A stretch of 64,000 nt of DNA, from the NCBI RefSeq assembly GCF_020215665.1, contig NZ_CP084061.1:3952501-4016500 (forward strand), written 5' to 3'. Below the pieces are notes generated by a model. The model had not been told where the DNA came from. It saw nothing but the letters and a program-made list of their open reading frames with translations, and ran no database searches. The translations under genes were made by a program, and so were the position numbers. The number at the start of each line of letters is the position of its first letter. Position 1 is the first letter of the stretch. The DNA is from Blautia parvula. Its GTDB lineage: Bacteria > Bacillota > Clostridia > Lachnospirales > Lachnospiraceae. Below are positions 19,461-29,016 of the stretch, in pieces.

Positions 19461-20519
19461 TCATTGATTTGTGGAATTTTCTATACTCATTTTACCGTAG
19501 CTTTTCCGGTATTCAGCAGGTGAACACCCAAATTTTTCTTTTATCCCCTGATAAATGGGGACAGCATTTTGATAGCCTACTGCTTGTGCAATTTTTTCCA
19601 CCGGATAATCAGAGCTGCTTAAAAGGACAGCAGCCTTTTCCAGCCTGCTTTCTCTGACTAATTCTTGAAAATTCATCTTGCAATTTTCTTTAATAACTCG
19701 GCTTAAATAACTTTGATTGAAAGAAAAAACATGGGCTAATTCTTCCAATGTAATATGTTCACTGTGATTGTAAATATATTGAATAATCTCTCCGGCTTGC
19801 AAAGAGCTATGGGATAAGCGATACCTGCAACACTTGTATTTTTTCTGTTCTCTTTCAAGAAAGATCATAAGAAGCTGCAGGTAACTTTTTATTGCAGCCT
19901 CAAAGTAGCGTTGTTTCAAGTAGTATTCTGTCATTATCCCTTCTATGAGACGCCGCTCATCACCCACACAACAATATTGTAAATAGTTATAATATTCTCT
20001 CTGCGGAGACTTTGCACCTACGAAAAAATCAAACAAGGCACTTTTATGGTTTATATCCTGGATAAATTCATAGGAAATCCATTCCATAGGGATAATCATT
20101 TTAATCAAAACAGACTGTTCATCTTCCTGCTGTAAGGCATGAATAACATTCTGGTTTAACATAAATAAATCACCCTCCTGCAGTACTATACAGGTTTCAA
20201 GATTTTCTATAAATTGATTGCAGTGTCCCTTATATATATAAAGAATTTCCACAAAATCGTGTTTATGAAAATATACGGGCGTTCTTTTAATATGTATTTT
20301 TGCTGAAAATTGATCTTGTACCCTTGTTAGAATCTGCTTATCTGTTTTCGTTTGAAAAGTGTCTGGAAATTGATAGGTGTCATTTTTAAGTGACTTCCGT
20401 AACTGATCATCTATTTTATATTCGTCCACCATAACTACTCTTAATTCACGGTCTAGTCGTTCCGTTTCCAGCTTTTTTGATAAAACTAATATGTCATTAA
20501 AATTTATTATGCTTTCCAT
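19461..20519 (-). CDS. AraC-family transcriptional regulator
   Basis: A 352-residue regulator with an N-terminal cupin-like sensor half (about 85-180: 'YFHKHDFVEILYIYKGHCNQ' region is typical) and a C-terminal AraC double HTH (about 250-348: 'EELAHVFSFNQSYLSRVIK', 'GCSPAEYRKSYG'). The start at 20519 is chosen over an ATG at 20546 since AAAGGAG lies 7 nt before it. It heads the operon with MATE and APH-like genes and probably controls it. Inverted repeats lie just upstream (20545-20575). Confidence 0.9.
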   Translation of the reverse strand: MESIINFNDILVLSKKLETERLDRELRVVMVDEYKIDDQLRKSLKNDTYQFPDTFQTKTDKQILTRVQDQFSAKIHIKRTPVYFHKHDFVEILYIYKGHCNQFIENLETCIVLQEGDLFMLNQNVIHALQQEDEQSVLIKMIIPMEWISYEFIQDINHKSALFDFFVGAKSPQREYYNYLQYCCVGDERRLIEGIMTEYYLKQRYFEAAIKSYLQLLMIFLEREQKKYKCCRYRLSHSSLQAGEIIQYIYNHSEHITLEELAHVFSFNQSYLSRVIKENCKMNFQELVRESRLEKAAVLLSSSDYPVEKIAQAVGYQNAVPIYQGIKEKFGCSPAEYRKSYGKMSIENSTNQ

Positions 20520-20544
20520 ATTGTATAACTCCTTTAATAAAGGC

Positions 20545-20575
20545 ATAGGTTAAGGCCTACCTATTATTTGGTAGG
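20545..20575. promoter_or_regulatory. Overlapping inverted repeats upstream of the AraC gene
   Basis: ATAGGT-N8-ACCTAT (20545-20564) overlaps CCTACC-N8-GGTAGG (20556-20575). The site is 26 nt or more upstream of the AraC start, suitable for an operator, though a structured leader is also possible. Confidence 0.4.
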
Positions 20576-20666
20576 GATTTATTAACAGCCGGAGGCCATA
20601 CATTTGATTGTCAATCGTAGCATAGTGAACTAAAAATTGCAAGATGAGTACATATCATATCGCTCA

Positions 20667-20873
20667 TTAGCGTTGTTCCGAACTATCTTCACCGCTTATT
20701 AAGAGGGCATTGACAGTGTAACCAATTTGTCCAGACCGCCGGGGGACAGCCCCGGCGCTTTGTAGCCTCTTCTGCCGGCTCCGCCTTTTTATCCTGCGCA
20801 GGGGATTTCTCCACTTTTTCGGCCTCAGCCTGCGGAGCAGGCCGGGCTGGAGCATCCTTGCCCATACCGAGGA
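20667..20873 (-). pseudogene. Conjugative-element coding fragment
   Basis: GC-rich, Ala/Lys/Glu/Pro-rich reading frame ('PQAEAEKVEKSPAQDKKAEP') ending at about 20690, with no start of its own; it runs directly out of the tail of the chimeric AraC/GNAT gene. The composition resembles linker regions of large proteins of Tn1549-like elements. The base composition is clearly different from the flanking AraC and GNAT sequences. Confidence 0.4.
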
Positions 20874-21353
20874 TCACGGACTGTTCCGGCTGGGGTGCTG
20901 GGATTTACCCATCACCTCAATGAAATCAGATTTTGTCATTCCATATAAATAATAATCGTAGTAGATATTTACCATTTTTCCTTCACGAATAAGTCCTTCA
21001 CGCTTGAAGCCCGCTTTTTCAAGAGTTTTGAAGGACGCAATGTTGCAGGTGTGAACATCAGCCCAAAGACGCTGCAATTCTGTTTCTTCAAAGCAGAAGA
21101 TTGCTACTCTCGCCAGCGCTTCTGTCATAAGTCGGTTGCCTTGATAGGCAGGAGAAAGGCGAAATGCTACTTTTGCCAAACGGCGTAGCTTCACATATTC
21201 CTGAATTGGTTTATTTACCAGCCGCTTGAACAAGCGCTGAAAATAAAAGGAGGACAGACCGACCGTATTTGCCAGCTCCTCCGTCGAAATTTCTTCAGCC
21301 AAGTGTTCCTCAATAAAGGTTAAGGATTGTTCGATTGTTTCCCATACGTGCAT
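20874..21353 (-). CDS. Chimeric AraC HTH / GNAT acetyltransferase fusion
   Basis: A 159-residue frame made from two unrelated halves. Residues 1-60 are the start of an AraC-type regulator ('EEISTEELANTVGLSSFYFQRLFK', 'VNKPIQEYVKLRRL'), containing only the first of the two helix-turn-helix units. From residue 61 it is the C-terminal two-thirds of a GNAT acetyltransferase ('AYQGNRLMTEALARV', 'LWADVHTCNIASFKTLEKAGFKREGL'), with the acetyl-CoA region changed to Q-G-N-R. The frame is perfectly continuous across the join. ATG at 21353 has AGGAGG 8 nt upstream. Probably produced by a deletion between two neighbouring genes; whether the product folds is unknown. Confidence 0.8.
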   Translation of the reverse strand: MHVWETIEQSLTFIEEHLAEEISTEELANTVGLSSFYFQRLFKRLVNKPIQEYVKLRRLAKVAFRLSPAYQGNRLMTEALARVAIFCFEETELQRLWADVHTCNIASFKTLEKAGFKREGLIREGKMVNIYYDYYLYGMTKSDFIEVMGKSQHPSRNSP

Positions 21354-21460
21354 TGCGGCACCTCCTATATTTGATATTCCAATCATACCAAATTATTTTT
21401 ATCGGGCTTCTCACCCTATGCCCTTTTGTCCGTATAGCCTAGATCAATTTATAAAAATAT

Positions 21461-21508
21461 AAAGCCGCTCTTCCCTGGATTTAGTGGACCAGTACACAGA
21501 GCGGCTTA
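21461..21508. terminator. Hairpin, possible bidirectional terminator
   Basis: AAGCCGCTC pairs with GAGCGGCTT around a 28-nt loop; AT-rich tracts lie on both sides (TATTTACTTTTAT to the right, ATAAAAATAT to the left). It separates the AraC/GNAT chimera promoter side from the sortase/DUF4143 chimera. Between 21509 and 21792 I recognise nothing. Confidence 0.5.
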
Positions 21509-21792
21509 TTTACTTTTATAGTATCCTCAAATCTTCCCAAAAAGACCAACACGATTGTTTTTGCGGTATAAGACTAAGGTTGCAGCCAGAATCGAGACTT
21601 GCTTTTTCACTTGGACAACCCCTTTGCTATCACAGGGCCTTGAATGTCATTGCAGGATTCTTTTTCCACTGCTTTTCTAAACGTCACCGCTCTGCTCTGT
21701 TCACTACTTTTAATCTCCCTTATTGCTTTAAAATCTTTTATCCTTGTTTTGGCGGCGTACATCATAAATCCGACGCGGCGGGACAGCAGGAA

Positions 21793-22290
21793 CTAATAAG
21801 GACCCAAATGTAGAATCCCCTCTTCATCGTTCAATGGCTTCATCCCGCTCTTTGTGACAATGCTTTTCCAGAAGCAGTCCTTGGCGCCAAGCAGGGGCCG
21901 GAGTTCCGTCTTTTCCTTCTGGGCAATTTCAAGGCTCAGGGCGGACTGTATATAATACTTCTTTATGCCCTTGTTGACTACAAAATCAATCTCGCAGCTG
22001 ACTTTCTTCCTATTTCCCTCTGCGTTCGTTTTAAAAAAATCAATATCGCCACATCCACAAATATCCCCTGCAATCCAGTTCTTATTCCCGGAAAATATAT
22101 GCTTGATATAATATGTATTATCCTCATCCTGCATGACTGGATGGTTAATACCCAGAGCCGGGTAATAGAGCCAGGCCACTGTGTCCGGATTCTCCTTCTC
22201 AAGAGCCTTCAGATCCATCTGCACATACAGAACCCCCGCGTCCCCGTCATCCTTCTCCGGATCAGCCGGAACATCCTCAGCCTGATCCAT
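21793..22290 (-). pseudogene. Chimera of sortase B N-terminal half and DUF4143 ATPase tail
   Basis: A 165-codon frame. The first part reads like the start of a class B sortase catalytic domain ('ALEKENPDTVAWLYYPALGINHPVMQDEDN', cut here to motifs: 'VAWLYYP', 'NHPVMQDEDNTYY', 'HIFSGNKN') but stops before the catalytic His and Cys motifs. It then switches in frame to the C-terminal end of a DUF4143/AAA ATPase ('EIDFVVNKG', 'YYIQSALSLE', 'SIVTKSGMKP', 'DEEGILHLG'). Upstream of 22290 a second frame holds 'LQKQYKRAGEENAQVQK', the likely sortase N-terminal linker, so a frameshift is present too. The gene is dead as a sortase. Confidence 0.75.
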
Positions 22291-22372
22291 ACCTCAGTTT
22301 TCTGTACCTGGGCATTCTCCTCCCCGGCCCGTTTATACTGCTTCTGCAGGGATACCATATGGTCTAATTACC

Positions 22373-23929
22373 TTAATCCGAAAGAAGAAGGAACCAGTTG
22401 GAACTATCTGACTGACCTGACATCTGTACAACCCATGCACCATCATCTGTACTGTTATTCATAATTCCAAGATAAAGTCCGCTCCATCGATTTTGGATCT
22501 TATATTTCCCACTCTCTGTTGTTGAGATTTTCCATTGCTGATTCCAACCATCGTTGTAATCATTTTGAATGACTTCGCCATTTTCTGCTGTAGATAGACC
22601 TTTTACATCAAGTACCTTTTCACTATTATTATTGACGATCTTATAATAGTCTCCTTCTATTTTTTCAAATCTCCACTTTTGGCTTGCCCAGTCTCCATAG
22701 CCGTACTGTTCTATCTGAACTCCATTTTCCGATGAACCGTTGGCAACATTTACTGCTTTTTGACTATACGTATTCATTATTTCATAAGAGCAATTTGCGT
22801 TCAGGAAATCTGGATCTGACTGAAATGCATTTAGCGCGCTTGTGAAATGCAGTTTTTTATTCCCTGTAGTTTCAGCTGCACCAAGAGTATATCCGTCCGG
22901 GAGAATAGAAGAATGCACTTCCGGTTCCCAGTAGAATACACCAATTCCTTTATTATTTGGAACGGCTTTGAGTGCGTTTACCTCTTTTCTCAGCAAATCG
23001 TAAGTACCTGTCGGATTACTCTCCAGTTCTCCTGTTTCACAAATCATAACTTCTTTACCATACTGGGACGCCATTTTACTAAGATTATATGCTACATTCT
23101 CAATACAGTCGCCATCATAGGCAGATGTCCAGTATGGATAGTAGGACATTCCAATTACATCCGTTTTTCCGCCACATTGCGTAATGAAATTTTCAAAGAA
23201 CCAGGCAAAGTGGCTTACACCGCTTCCATGAGTCAAATGAGTTACCACTTTCGTGTCCGGGCTTACGGATTTAACAGCATCGTAACCACTATTTAAATAT
23301 TTAGTAAGCTGAGTAAAATCGTTTGTCTGGTTACTTCCTGAAGGATACAGCATGCCATAGCTTACTTCATTTCCTACCTGTACCCACTCAGGGTATATAT
23401 TTTCCCCCGCTAATTGTGTCATAATATACTCTGTATAATCATATACATACTGTTCCAATTCACTTGTAGATGCATCTTCCCATTCTGATGGAATATCCTG
23501 AATTAGTGGATCAGCAAAATGATCACTGTAATGAAATACTACCATGATTTTCATCCCAAGATCATTTGCGCGCTTGGCAGTATACAATAGCCCTTGGGTA
23601 TCTGCATATCCCAGCAAACATGTTGTACCGTCAGGCTTAGTCCATATGAAATTCTCGGGCGGCTTAACAAACACTCTTAATCTGACCGCATTTACACCTT
23701 TCTCCTTTAGCAGAACCAGTGCATCCCTTGTATTTCCGGCATCATCTATCCACTGTACGCCCTGTGATTCCAGTTGTGAGAGAAAACCAATATCTGCTCC
23801 ATAAATCATTTCATTTGATTCTCCCGTTGCTGCCTGCACATCAATTGCAAAATCCGGTATCACAGTGCTGGCACAAATGGTAATTGCCAGGACAATTATA
23901 GCACACATCCTTTTTCTATTTTTTTCCAT
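22373..23929 (-). CDS. Secreted GH53 endo-beta-1,4-galactanase with ricin-type lectin domain
   Basis: A 518-residue extracellular enzyme. Signal peptide 1-33 ('...IDVQA'). The GH53 (beta/alpha)8 barrel spans about 40-365: 'GADIGFLSQLE', 'VNAVRLRVFV', 'VVFHYSDHFADP', the acid/base Glu in 'EWVQVGNEVSYG', and the nucleophile Glu in 'VMICETGE'. From about 378 a ricin-B/RICIN lectin domain (two visible repeats with QxW-like 'QKWRFEK' and 'QQWKIST') ends the protein. It cleaves beta-1,4-galactan, as in type I arabinogalactan. It overlaps the GH2 gene by 14 nt and is the last gene of the galactan operon. Confidence 0.93.
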   Translation of the reverse strand: MEKNRKRMCAIIVLAITICASTVIPDFAIDVQAATGESNEMIYGADIGFLSQLESQGVQWIDDAGNTRDALVLLKEKGVNAVRLRVFVKPPENFIWTKPDGTTCLLGYADTQGLLYTAKRANDLGMKIMVVFHYSDHFADPLIQDIPSEWEDASTSELEQYVYDYTEYIMTQLAGENIYPEWVQVGNEVSYGMLYPSGSNQTNDFTQLTKYLNSGYDAVKSVSPDTKVVTHLTHGSGVSHFAWFFENFITQCGGKTDVIGMSYYPYWTSAYDGDCIENVAYNLSKMASQYGKEVMICETGELESNPTGTYDLLRKEVNALKAVPNNKGIGVFYWEPEVHSSILPDGYTLGAAETTGNKKLHFTSALNAFQSDPDFLNANCSYEIMNTYSQKAVNVANGSSENGVQIEQYGYGDWASQKWRFEKIEGDYYKIVNNNSEKVLDVKGLSTAENGEVIQNDYNDGWNQQWKISTTESGKYKIQNRWSGLYLGIMNNSTDDGAWVVQMSGQSDSSNWFLLLSD

Positions 23930-26399
23930 CTCTGTTTCCTCCTATTTGTATTTTTATTTCTACTTCCCGGCATCCATCAGCCGAAAACTGTATGTAAACT
24001 GGTTCTTCACTGTCCGGATTCATCCAGCGTACTGCCGCCATTGCATATCCATCATAAGTTGTCACGGTATCAGCAAAATAATTCTCTTCACTACACGGAT
24101 TTGCCGTACCAAACCCCTCCAGTCTTCCATTCCCTGTCACGTTGGCATGAACTCTCTTCCTTTCTAATAAATTTTTATTTCCCTGCTCATCTTCCAGCCA
24201 CACCTTCACATAAGCAAGTTCTGTTTCATTTTCTGTCACTTGTTCTGCACGCAGCACATTTGCCTCACCTGCCGACTGTATTCGGTACTCACCGACGGTT
24301 TTTCCGGCACAATATGCGATTGCGAAAAGTTCTCCTGGTTCATATGGCACTCGGTACGCCGCTGTAAAATGGTGTTGCTTTCCGGCAGGCTTTTTTCCCA
24401 AAGACTTTCCATTCAGGAAAAGCTCTACCTCGTCTGCTGAAGAATATACATCAACAGATGCTTCAATCCCCTCATACCCAGTCCATGTCCAACTGCTGAT
24501 ATTGTCTTTAAACATCCATGCGGTTTTGCTAGATATCTGTCCGGTATGTTCCATTCTCTCAACCGCAATATACGGATGTTCCGTCAAGCCATAGATGATT
24601 TCACGGAAATAGCTGATGGGCCTGCGGTTCCCTATTAAATCGATATCCCCGATATATCCCAGTCTTTCCGGATAAATACTGGAAAAGTTTTCTTTCCCGT
24701 CGTAATGGAAAATCCCCACGCCAGCTTCACCGATATAATCATAGCCTGCCCATGTAAAATCTCCTATTACATGCGAATTTTCTTCTACCAGGGACCACAG
24801 ATTCTCAATATCACCTGGATAGGTCTCCGTTCCTACTACGGTCTTACCCGGATGCAGTTCATGTTCCAGAAGATATCTGCCGCTAAGATAATTTAGTCCG
24901 GTAATATCGCAGCTCTGTGCGCATTCTTCTAATGCTTCAGTAACAAGTGGGTGAGTAGCAAAAAAGTCTCCTCTTTCTCCTGCCATAAGGCTCATAAAAC
25001 TATTCAGCGCATTACTGCCTTCACCGCTTCCCCGACTTGATGTATCCATTCCAAATTTTGCGATAACATCGTTCATAATCACTTTCAGCCGTTTCCCAGC
25101 ACAATTCAGACCGTTCAGAGCATTTGTAGTATATCTGGTGGAATCTAATGAATGGATTTTATTGCACAGAAACCGGTTTATCTGTGCCCCCTGTTTCGTC
25201 CCGGCTTCCTGAATCTCGTTTCCGATAGAGTAAATAACTACCGATGGATGATTATAGTCTTTTGCGGTCATATGCGCAATCCATTGCTCTGCTTCTTCCT
25301 GAAAGATATCTGCATCATCACAAGTATTCTTATGCCGATTCCATACATCCGTCAGTTCATCCATCACAAGCATTCCTAACCGGTCGCATGCATCCAGCAT
25401 TGCCCTGCTAATTGGATGATGCGAACTTCTAAGTGCATTAAATCCTGCTTCCTTCAGACGTTTGCAGCGATACCATTCTGTTTCAGGAAATGTTTCAGCA
25501 CCGATAATTCCATTGTCATGATGGATACACGCTCCTCTTAATTTTACCGTTTCCCCATTAATCTGAAATCCATTCACGGAATCAAGCGCTAAAACCCGAA
25601 TGCCAAAATGGGTCTTTAAAGTATCGCACACTTTACCACCAATTTGGGTTCTGATGATGCACTCATATAGATTTGGATAATCGGGTGTCCATTTCTTTGG
25701 TGACAGGATTTGAATCTGCACACGCATCGTTTCATTTTCATTGGATTGAAATACAACTTTCTGTAGATCCCTTGCAACTGTTTTTCCATCATAAGATATT
25801 TCAATCTCGCATTCTGCTTCTCCTCCTTGTCCGGCAATATTCTTCATTCCGGCACAAACTTCAACTACTGCGACCCCATCACTAACAGATAATGTTGTAA
25901 TACGAAGTGCATCTCTTGGTATGTATACATCCGTACCAATCAGAAGATTTACATCCCGGTAGATTCCTGAACCTGTATACCAGCGACTGTTAGGCTGGCG
26001 GCTATTGTCTACATCAACACGGATGATATTTTCTTCACCATAAAAAATCCATGGTTTCAAATTTACCCAAAAGCCTACATAACCATTCTTATTAACGGCT
26101 GCCAGCGCTCCATTGACCCATACTCTGGAAATCCCATATACCCCCTCGAATTCCAGGAAAACATCCTGAGTTTTCCACGCCTCAGGTGCGGAAAATGTCT
26201 TTTCATAAGCATAAACACCCCCCGGATAAAATCCACTCTGTGCCCCGGCTGGACAATCCCTCTCCCGATTTTCACGAATCATAGCGTCATAAGGGAGTGT
26301 AACCGCAACCGTATTTTTCTTTCCCTGAAAGGCTCTTAACTGGGAATCCTTTTCTGTTTTTTCAAATATCCATCCCGTATTGAATTTTACACACTGCAT
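23916..26399 (-). CDS. GH2 beta-galactosidase
   Basis: An 827-residue intracellular glycosidase (no signal peptide). Domain order: N-terminal sugar-binding/jelly-roll ('VTLPYDAMIRENR', 'FEGVYGISRVWVNG'), immunoglobulin-like domain, TIM barrel from about 280 ('GACIHHDNGIIGAETFPE'), then C-terminal beta domains. The acid/base Glu is in 'VVIYSIGNEIQEAG' (about 400) and the nucleophile Glu in 'TVVGTETYPG' (about 525). It is expected to release galactose from galacto-oligosaccharides brought in by the adjacent symporter. It starts 3 nt after the symporter gene. Other GH2 activities (beta-glucuronidase, beta-mannosidase) cannot be excluded, but pairing with GH53 favours galactose. Confidence 0.9.
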   Translation of the reverse strand: MQCVKFNTGWIFEKTEKDSQLRAFQGKKNTVAVTLPYDAMIRENRERDCPAGAQSGFYPGGVYAYEKTFSAPEAWKTQDVFLEFEGVYGISRVWVNGALAAVNKNGYVGFWVNLKPWIFYGEENIIRVDVDNSRQPNSRWYTGSGIYRDVNLLIGTDVYIPRDALRITTLSVSDGVAVVEVCAGMKNIAGQGGEAECEIEISYDGKTVARDLQKVVFQSNENETMRVQIQILSPKKWTPDYPNLYECIIRTQIGGKVCDTLKTHFGIRVLALDSVNGFQINGETVKLRGACIHHDNGIIGAETFPETEWYRCKRLKEAGFNALRSSHHPISRAMLDACDRLGMLVMDELTDVWNRHKNTCDDADIFQEEAEQWIAHMTAKDYNHPSVVIYSIGNEIQEAGTKQGAQINRFLCNKIHSLDSTRYTTNALNGLNCAGKRLKVIMNDVIAKFGMDTSSRGSGEGSNALNSFMSLMAGERGDFFATHPLVTEALEECAQSCDITGLNYLSGRYLLEHELHPGKTVVGTETYPGDIENLWSLVEENSHVIGDFTWAGYDYIGEAGVGIFHYDGKENFSSIYPERLGYIGDIDLIGNRRPISYFREIIYGLTEHPYIAVERMEHTGQISSKTAWMFKDNISSWTWTGYEGIEASVDVYSSADEVELFLNGKSLGKKPAGKQHHFTAAYRVPYEPGELFAIAYCAGKTVGEYRIQSAGEANVLRAEQVTENETELAYVKVWLEDEQGNKNLLERKRVHANVTGNGRLEGFGTANPCSEENYFADTVTTYDGYAMAAVRWMNPDSEEPVYIQFSADGCREVEIKIQIGGNRDGKK

Positions 26400-26402
26400 G
26401 CC

Positions 26403-27776
26403 TTATTCCCTCTCTCTTTTCATATCGATTTTCTGGTTTTCTTTTTCCACCTTCATAAATGCAAGAAGAACGGTAATCGCAACTCCAAGAATAACCGGCA
26501 ATGTAATATACATATTAAAAATCATGCTAATTGCGCCGTCCGTTTGTACAGCAGCTGTTCCTACATAGCCACCAGCCTCCAAAAGCCATCCGACAGCAGC
26601 AGTACCGATTCCGCCTCCAACTTTTACTCCAAGAGATGAGCAACTAAACATCATACCATCAATGCGAGCGCCTTTTGTACGGAACGTATACCCGCTGATT
26701 TCTGCAATCAGTGCATTCAGCGTTCCAGTTAGTGTTCCCGCAAACACGCCTTTTAGGAACATAAAAAGAAGCATCATGGACAGATTCTTCTGTATAGAAA
26801 AATAAATCAGGAAAATCCCCAAAATATCACTGATGAAATATCCCCAGAAATTAACTTTCTGCATGCTTCTGGTTTTTTTGACCAATATTGGTGTAAAGAT
26901 AAGAGCAATAATAACCGGGAACATTTTCATCATCGAAAACATACCAAGGAGCGCCCCGTCTCCCATAATGTTTTCCATAAAATAGATGGCAGATCCAGTT
27001 GTGAGGTTGCTCATAAAATAATATACAATGTATATCCCAACAATCAACACATAATATTTATTGCTGACTAACAGTTTTAATGATTGGACAAAACTAATTT
27101 TATCGTCCTGTAACTTTGCCTCCTGGATGGTTGATTCTTCCTCCGGCAATTCTTTTACACAGAGACAACTAATCGTATTTACGACAAGACCTATAACCGC
27201 ACAAATTATTGCCACCACACGCCATCCTGAGGCGCCGCCTCCAAATGCCTGAACACCCATTGTCACAGAAAATCCCATGACAATATTAGTTACTACTGCG
27301 AACATGAATCGAATAGACCCCAGCTGAACACGTTCATTTTTATTTCTCGTAATCAATGCGGACAATGCTGCATACGCTATTCCGTTTGCAGTATAGAACA
27401 CGGCGTTTAATGTTGTATAAAATGCAAAGAAATATACATATTGTGCAGTTGTACTAAGTCCACCCGGAATAGAGAACAAGAAGATTAGACAGAGCGAAAC
27501 ACCAATCTGTGCATATAACATCCAAGGCCTTGCTTTTCCGAGTTTTGATTTTGTACGGTCGATAAGATTGCCGAATATGACGTCTGAAATTCCATCTAAT
27601 ACTTTTGACAGCAGCATTAGAGTACCGATAATGCCAGTATTTAGTCCCATTGTATCAGAAAGATACAATAACACAAAACTGGATACCAGCCCATAACTGG
27701 TATTGGACGCAAGGTCTCCTGCCCCATACGCCACTTTTTGATGCCATTTCAGGTATTTCTTTTCTGCTCCTCTCAT
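26403..27776 (-). CDS. GPH-family (MFS) sugar:cation symporter
   Basis: A 457-residue membrane protein with twelve transmembrane segments of the glycoside-pentoside-hexuronide:cation family: 'KVAYGAGDLASNTSYGLV' at the start, 'GNLIDRTKSKLGKARPW' (the MFS loop between helices 2 and 3). It would import short galacto-oligosaccharides or disaccharides with sodium or protons. First gene of the symporter - GH2 - GH53 operon, divergent from an AraC regulator 180 nt away. Confidence 0.92.
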   Translation of the reverse strand: MRGAEKKYLKWHQKVAYGAGDLASNTSYGLVSSFVLLYLSDTMGLNTGIIGTLMLLSKVLDGISDVIFGNLIDRTKSKLGKARPWMLYAQIGVSLCLIFLFSIPGGLSTTAQYVYFFAFYTTLNAVFYTANGIAYAALSALITRNKNERVQLGSIRFMFAVVTNIVMGFSVTMGVQAFGGGASGWRVVAIICAVIGLVVNTISCLCVKELPEEESTIQEAKLQDDKISFVQSLKLLVSNKYYVLIVGIYIVYYFMSNLTTGSAIYFMENIMGDGALLGMFSMMKMFPVIIALIFTPILVKKTRSMQKVNFWGYFISDILGIFLIYFSIQKNLSMMLLFMFLKGVFAGTLTGTLNALIAEISGYTFRTKGARIDGMMFSCSSLGVKVGGGIGTAAVGWLLEAGGYVGTAAVQTDGAISMIFNMYITLPVILGVAITVLLAFMKVEKENQKIDMKRERE

Positions 27777-27881
27777 TTTACAATTCCTCCATTTCTTCTG
27801 TTCTATAACCCATTTTTCTTCTTTAAGATTTACAGAACAACGGGTTAATTCATTGCATGTATTTATTTTAGAAAATTCTAT

Positions 27882-27911
27882 TTCACAATGATATGACAGA
27901 TATGTTATAGT
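27882..27911 (+). promoter_or_regulatory. Possible promoter of the AraC regulator
   Basis: TTCACA and TATAGT separated by 18 nt, about 47 nt before the regulator's ATG, in the AT-rich space between two divergent transcription units. Weak consensus match. Confidence 0.35.
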
Positions 27912-27957
27912 TAATGTGACTATTTATCATATCCGTGGATTTGAAGGGGAACTATAT

Positions 27958-29016
27958 ATGAGTACAAATTCATCCTATGTTGTAAAAAATATTATTCAGG
28001 GTCACAACCTGAGCAGTGAAATTAACTCTTATCTTAAGATTTTAGCACCATTGCAGTTCACACTGGAAACTTGCGGCGGAACCGGAGAGACTGATTATGC
28101 AAACATTTTCATGACGTCCCCCTTAGAAAGTAGTTTTTATTCCTTTCAAAATAGTACGGAAATAAAACGCTTCAATGCGAGAACACCGCATCTTCATGAT
28201 TTTTATGAGTTAATGATTGTTCTGGATGGTGAGATACATCAACAGATTGAACAGACGGAATTGGTCTTCCACAGTGGAAGCTGCTGTCTGATGAACCGGA
28301 ATATTGTTCATAAAGAAGGTTTTCACTCTAAGGCAATGCTCCTTTTTATCGGATTTTCAGAAAAATTGGTAAGAGAACTGGCTGAAGATGAGCAGAAAGT
28401 TTATTTTCCGGAAATAGAACGCCCGGGTTCCAACCCAATCCTCCGGTTTATGACAGATAATCTTACGAAATCGGACACAAAAGAATATCTCGATTTTTTT
28501 CCGGGAATCAACAATAAAGATTGGTACCGTATTCTGCATACTCTGACAGATAATATCTTGCGCGCGATTATGTTTCCGCAAATGGGGTCTACTTATATTA
28601 TCAAAGGGATGCTGCTGGAATTATTTGGCTATTTATCTAATCCCGAGCAGTTTCATATTACACCAGTCCATGTGGAAGCTGACAATAATTTTCTTCTTTT
28701 TTCTCATATCAGCCACCTGATGGAAGATATGGATGGCAGAATCACCCGTTCTGAACTGGAAAGGATGCTAAATTATAGCGGGAATTATATCAACAGCATT
28801 GTCAAAAAATACACCGGTCTCTGCCTTTCTGATTATAGTCAGATGTTCTATATAAAAAAAGCAGCCCATATGCTGTGTACATCAACGCTATCTATTACGG
28901 AAATCATGGAAAAATTACATTTTACAAACACGACGCATTTTTATAAATGCTTTAAAAAGCATTATCAAATGACGCCCAAACAATATCGGCTGTCCAAAGC
29001 CAAGAATCAGGCGTGA
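27958..29016 (+). CDS. AraC-family regulator of the galactan locus
   Basis: A 352-residue regulator with an N-terminal cupin sensor ('TPHLHDFYELMIVLDGEIHQ' region, about 70-120) and C-terminal AraC double HTH (about 260-350: 'LNYSGNYINSIVKKYTG', 'QMTPKQYRLSK'). The ATG at 27958 follows GAAGGGG by 8 nt; a GTG at 27916 in the same frame is less likely. It is divergent from the symporter - GH2 - GH53 operon, the usual arrangement for a local activator responding to the imported sugar. Confidence 0.9.
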   Translation: MSTNSSYVVKNIIQGHNLSSEINSYLKILAPLQFTLETCGGTGETDYANIFMTSPLESSFYSFQNSTEIKRFNARTPHLHDFYELMIVLDGEIHQQIEQTELVFHSGSCCLMNRNIVHKEGFHSKAMLLFIGFSEKLVRELAEDEQKVYFPEIERPGSNPILRFMTDNLTKSDTKEYLDFFPGINNKDWYRILHTLTDNILRAIMFPQMGSTYIIKGMLLELFGYLSNPEQFHITPVHVEADNNFLLFSHISHLMEDMDGRITRSELERMLNYSGNYINSIVKKYTGLCLSDYSQMFYIKKAAHMLCTSTLSITEIMEKLHFTNTTHFYKCFKKHYQMTPKQYRLSKAKNQA

